7,691 nucleotides of DNA, from NCBI GenBank assembly GCA_003601535.1, contig PIXW01000181.1:1-7691 (forward strand), read 5' to 3'. Shown here in pieces: positions 6,315-7,691 of the stretch. The first letter of the stretch is position 1. Every line of letters begins with the position of its first letter. Origin of the DNA: ANME-2 cluster archaeon (GTDB taxonomy: Archaea; Halobacteriota; Methanosarcinia; Methanosarcinales; Methanogasteraceae). A program made the position numbers and the translations under genes. The notes under the pieces are model-generated. The model saw only the letters and a program-made list of their open reading frames with translations, was not told where the DNA came from and did not search any database.

Positions 6315-7331
6315 TCAGCCCCACCTATCAAGCGTACTCTGTTTCATGGAACCGGATGCAGCAACAAGCCGTTCGATCGCTTTTGTCACCCGGACTTCTG
6401 AAAAGTCGTGTTCATCGCACAACAATTTTTTGATCCTTGACTCATCAGGCATCTTCCATTTCAGAGAATAATCTGGAGTGATATCCGGGTTCAGGAAGAA
6501 ATTCCTGATCTCATGCAGATGTTCGACAGACTCTCCAAGTTCTGCGAGCACGCCCTCTATTGTTCCATGTTTACAGATCAACTGCAATGCTCTCTTTGCC
6601 CCGATGCCGTGGATGCCTGGATCATAATCAGTTCCGACCAGTATCGCGATATCGATCAATTGTTCACGCGTGATTCCGAGACGGTCGAGGTTTGGCTGCA
6701 ATTCGATTAACTCTGGTTTCACCTCCACATAGATGTTCTTCTTTGGTAACTTCCTTTTACCACCGATCGCAAGATTCCTTACCACCTTTGGAGCACCGAA
6801 GAGCAGTGAGTCATAATCCTGCGATCCAACGAATCCAGCATCACCGCACGCTGCCATTCTCGCTGCCTGTGCCTCACCTTCACTTGCTGCCTGAACGACA
6901 GGGATGCCCATCGATGCAAGCAGTGACTTCGCATCCTCGACCATACCCGGATGGAGTCTGGATGTTGCCTGCGCATATTTGAGTGCATCCTCTCTTCCAG
7001 CAGCAAGCGCCTCCTTCCACTGTCTGGTGGCAGTATTTCGTATTTCCATCCGTTTCTCTATCGTGGCTGCCTTGAAATCTGGCGGAACGCCATCAAAGAC
7101 AAAAACAAGTTTCAATCCAGCTTCAACTAGGTTTGTTGTCCGGTACAATAATCCTGATAGATGCGATGTCACCTCTCCGTGTGAATCATGGAGCGATGTG
7201 CCATCTCGCTGCCTTATGCTGCTTAAAAACTGGTATATCGTATTGTATGCATCAATCGCAATGATCTGCCCGCGTAGTTCGTCCAGTTCGATCTCTCTTC
7301 TCTCGAACAGATCTCCGATATCCGAGCCCAT
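6315..7331 (-). CDS. fen: flap endonuclease 1 (FEN-1)
   Basis: FEN-1 removes 5' flaps during Okazaki fragment maturation and long-patch repair, working with the PCNA clamp. The 338-residue protein starts with the expected MGSDIGDLF. It carries the two-metal acidic residues Asp27 (AIDAYN), Asp80 (VFDGVPP), Glu151 and Glu153 (SEGEAQAA), Asp172 and Asp174 (SQDYD) and Asp235 (GTDY). The N region is 1-100, with the helical arch about 85-130. The internal domain contains the H2TH DNA-binding segment near 233-255 (DYDPGIHGIGAKRAL). The C-terminal tail ends QSTLDRWG: this is the PCNA-interacting box, but glycine replaces the usual final phenylalanine and the protein stops there. A TATA-like CCTTTATCC (7355-7363) upstream predicts a nearly leaderless message. 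The gene leads the fen-MFS operon. Confidence 0.96.
   Translation of the reverse strand: MGSDIGDLFERREIELDELRGQIIAIDAYNTIYQFLSSIRQRDGTSLHDSHGEVTSHLSGLLYRTTNLVEAGLKLVFVFDGVPPDFKAATIEKRMEIRNTATRQWKEALAAGREDALKYAQATSRLHPGMVEDAKSLLASMGIPVVQAASEGEAQAARMAACGDAGFVGSQDYDSLLFGAPKVVRNLAIGGKRKLPKKNIYVEVKPELIELQPNLDRLGITREQLIDIAILVGTDYDPGIHGIGAKRALQLICKHGTIEGVLAELGESVEHLHEIRNFFLNPDITPDYSLKWKMPDESRIKKLLCDEHDFSEVRVTKAIERLVAASGSMKQSTLDRWG
6319..6326 (-). promoter_or_regulatory. ribosome binding site of the MFS gene inside fen
   Basis: AGGTGGGG on the minus strand lies 8 bases upstream of the MFS gene's ATG at 6310; its AGGTG core is 11 bases from the ATG. It spans the last three sense codons of fen (Arg-Trp-Gly). 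It supports the downstream ATG rather than the TTG at 6331. Confidence 0.5.
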
Positions 7332-7354
7332 GGGTTCATTCTTGGACTGCGGTT

Positions 7355-7363
7355 GGATAAAGG
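7355..7363 (-). promoter_or_regulatory. TATA-like element of fen
   Basis: CCTTTATCC on the minus strand is preceded by AAA (BRE-like). Its centre is about 28 bases before the fen ATG at 7331, which fits a transcript that starts almost at the ATG. No Shine-Dalgarno sequence precedes that ATG, in keeping with a leaderless message. Confidence 0.5.
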
Positions 7364-7416
7364 TTTGGTTTTCCTGTCTGCCGATCTATCAGAATATCTG
7401 CCATAATACAGACCTG

Positions 7417-7429
7417 CCAAATTTAAAAA
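7417..7429 (+). promoter_or_regulatory. BRE/TATA-like element of the winged-helix gene
   Basis: CCAAATTTAAAAA on the plus strand is the best TATA-like run in this 136-base divergent gap. With normal spacing the transcript would start near 7450, leaving a leader of about 17 bases before the ATG at 7468. The run is also A/T-rich on the other strand and could serve fen with a longer leader. Confidence 0.45.
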
Positions 7430-7438
7430 CGGATAATC

Positions 7439-7448
7439 TTATGCATAA
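7439..7448. promoter_or_regulatory. palindrome TTATGCATAA, possible operator
   Basis: This is a perfect 10-base palindrome between the TATA-like element (7422-7429) and the expected start of the winged-helix transcript. A dimeric regulator bound here would block the polymerase, so autoregulation by the downstream regulator is an obvious guess. A/T-rich palindromes of this size are not rare, and no second site is visible. Confidence 0.3.
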
Positions 7449-7467
7449 TGGGCTCATAGATAAATGT

Positions 7468-7691
7468 ATGAGCGCGCTTGAAAAAGTATTCGGAAGGACG
7501 GCGCAGATGATCGTTCTGGAGAACTTGATGAAGAACAGAGGTACATTTACATACCTCTCCGGAATCGCAGAGGAGACCGGGCTATCCCATTCAAGTGTTT
7601 CAAGGGTGATCGAACCACTGCTTGCAATTGAGATCATCACAGAAAAGAAGGTTGGAAAACAGATTCGCACGTTCACGCTGAATGAGGAGAA
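7468..7691 (+). CDS. winged-helix DNA-binding protein (partial, cut by right edge)
   Basis: The first 74 residues of a gene that runs off the window encode a winged helix-turn-helix. Helix 1 is around TAQMIVLENLMKN (11-23). A short strand TFTYLS is followed by helix 2, IAEETG (33-38). The recognition helix is SHSSVSRVIEPLLA (40-53), and a wing follows with EIITEKKVGKQIRTFTLNEE. It resembles the archaeal MarR/ArsR-like winged-helix regulators that control transcription. The ATG at 7468 is chosen because it places the fold directly at the N-terminus; an ATG at 7464 is out of frame. Any effector or membrane domain would lie beyond the window. It is divergent from fen with a 136-base gap, so it could regulate fen-MFS, itself, or neither. 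Confidence 0.8.
   Translation, partial: MSALEKVFGRTAQMIVLENLMKNRGTFTYLSGIAEETGLSHSSVSRVIEPLLAIEIITEKKVGKQIRTFTLNEE

Noticed and set aside
5865..6401. 178-codon plus-strand open frame opposite the MFS and fen genes
   Set aside because: It is antisense to two well-supported genes, spans their junction, has no family motif, and is explained by reverse-strand codon composition.
7389..7676. 95-codon minus-strand open frame at the right edge
   Set aside because: It crosses the fen/winged-helix promoter region and is antisense to a convincing winged-helix domain; no motif is seen.
1..7691. CRISPR array, insertion sequence, tRNA/rRNA, prophage or defence system
   Set aside because: No regularly spaced repeats, terminal inverted repeats with a transposase, cloverleaf-forming segment, or known defence domain was found. 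Apart from the phosphodiesterase remnant the content is core housekeeping genes.

Overview
The window is a compact, gene-dense stretch of an archaeal chromosome. Lineage markers are an archaeal translation factor aIF5A with its hypusine site, an archaeal RadA recombinase, a FEN-1 nuclease of archaeal length, and TATA/BRE-like promoters that leave little or no 5' leader. The gene set fits Euryarchaeota, probably a relative of methanogenic or anaerobic alkane-oxidising Methanomicrobia/Methanosarcinales. The rank below phylum is an inference from protein style, not from a search. Base composition is near balanced, and GATC is conspicuously frequent.

Layout, left to right. (1) 65-1320, plus strand: aIF5A and an agmatinase-family ureohydrolase (speB), with the stop and start sharing one base (TGATG). 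A T-rich 29-base gap then separates them from convergent genes. (2) 1350-3295, minus strand: a short PHP-domain phosphoesterase followed by UDP-glucose dehydrogenase; the two touch or overlap. (3) 3296-3410: a promoter region that also holds the first ~21 codons of a glycerophosphodiester phosphodiesterase gene on the plus strand. The rest of that gene is missing and its frame runs antisense into the neighbour's 3' end. (4) 3411-5059, minus strand: radA followed by an archaeal phosphoglycolate phosphatase, overlapping by 4 bases with a TTG start. (5) 5138-7331, minus strand: fen (FEN-1) followed 4 bases later by a 12-helix MFS exporter. (6) 7468-end, plus strand: the N-terminal 74 residues of a winged-helix regulator, divergent from fen and cut by the window edge.

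The genes form small functional pairs. aIF5A needs spermidine for hypusine, and SpeB makes the polyamine precursor. RadA and FEN-1 serve recombination and replication/repair, and phosphoglycolate phosphatase could recycle the 2-phosphoglycolate released from damaged DNA 3' ends. UDP-glucose dehydrogenase supplies UDP-glucuronate for surface glycans. I see no CRISPR array, insertion sequence, rRNA or tRNA, and no convincing novel multi-gene system. The most unusual signals are the decapitated phosphodiesterase remnant at 3351-3413 and the FEN-1 C-terminus, whose PCNA-binding motif lacks its last aromatic residue and shares bases with the next gene's ribosome binding site.
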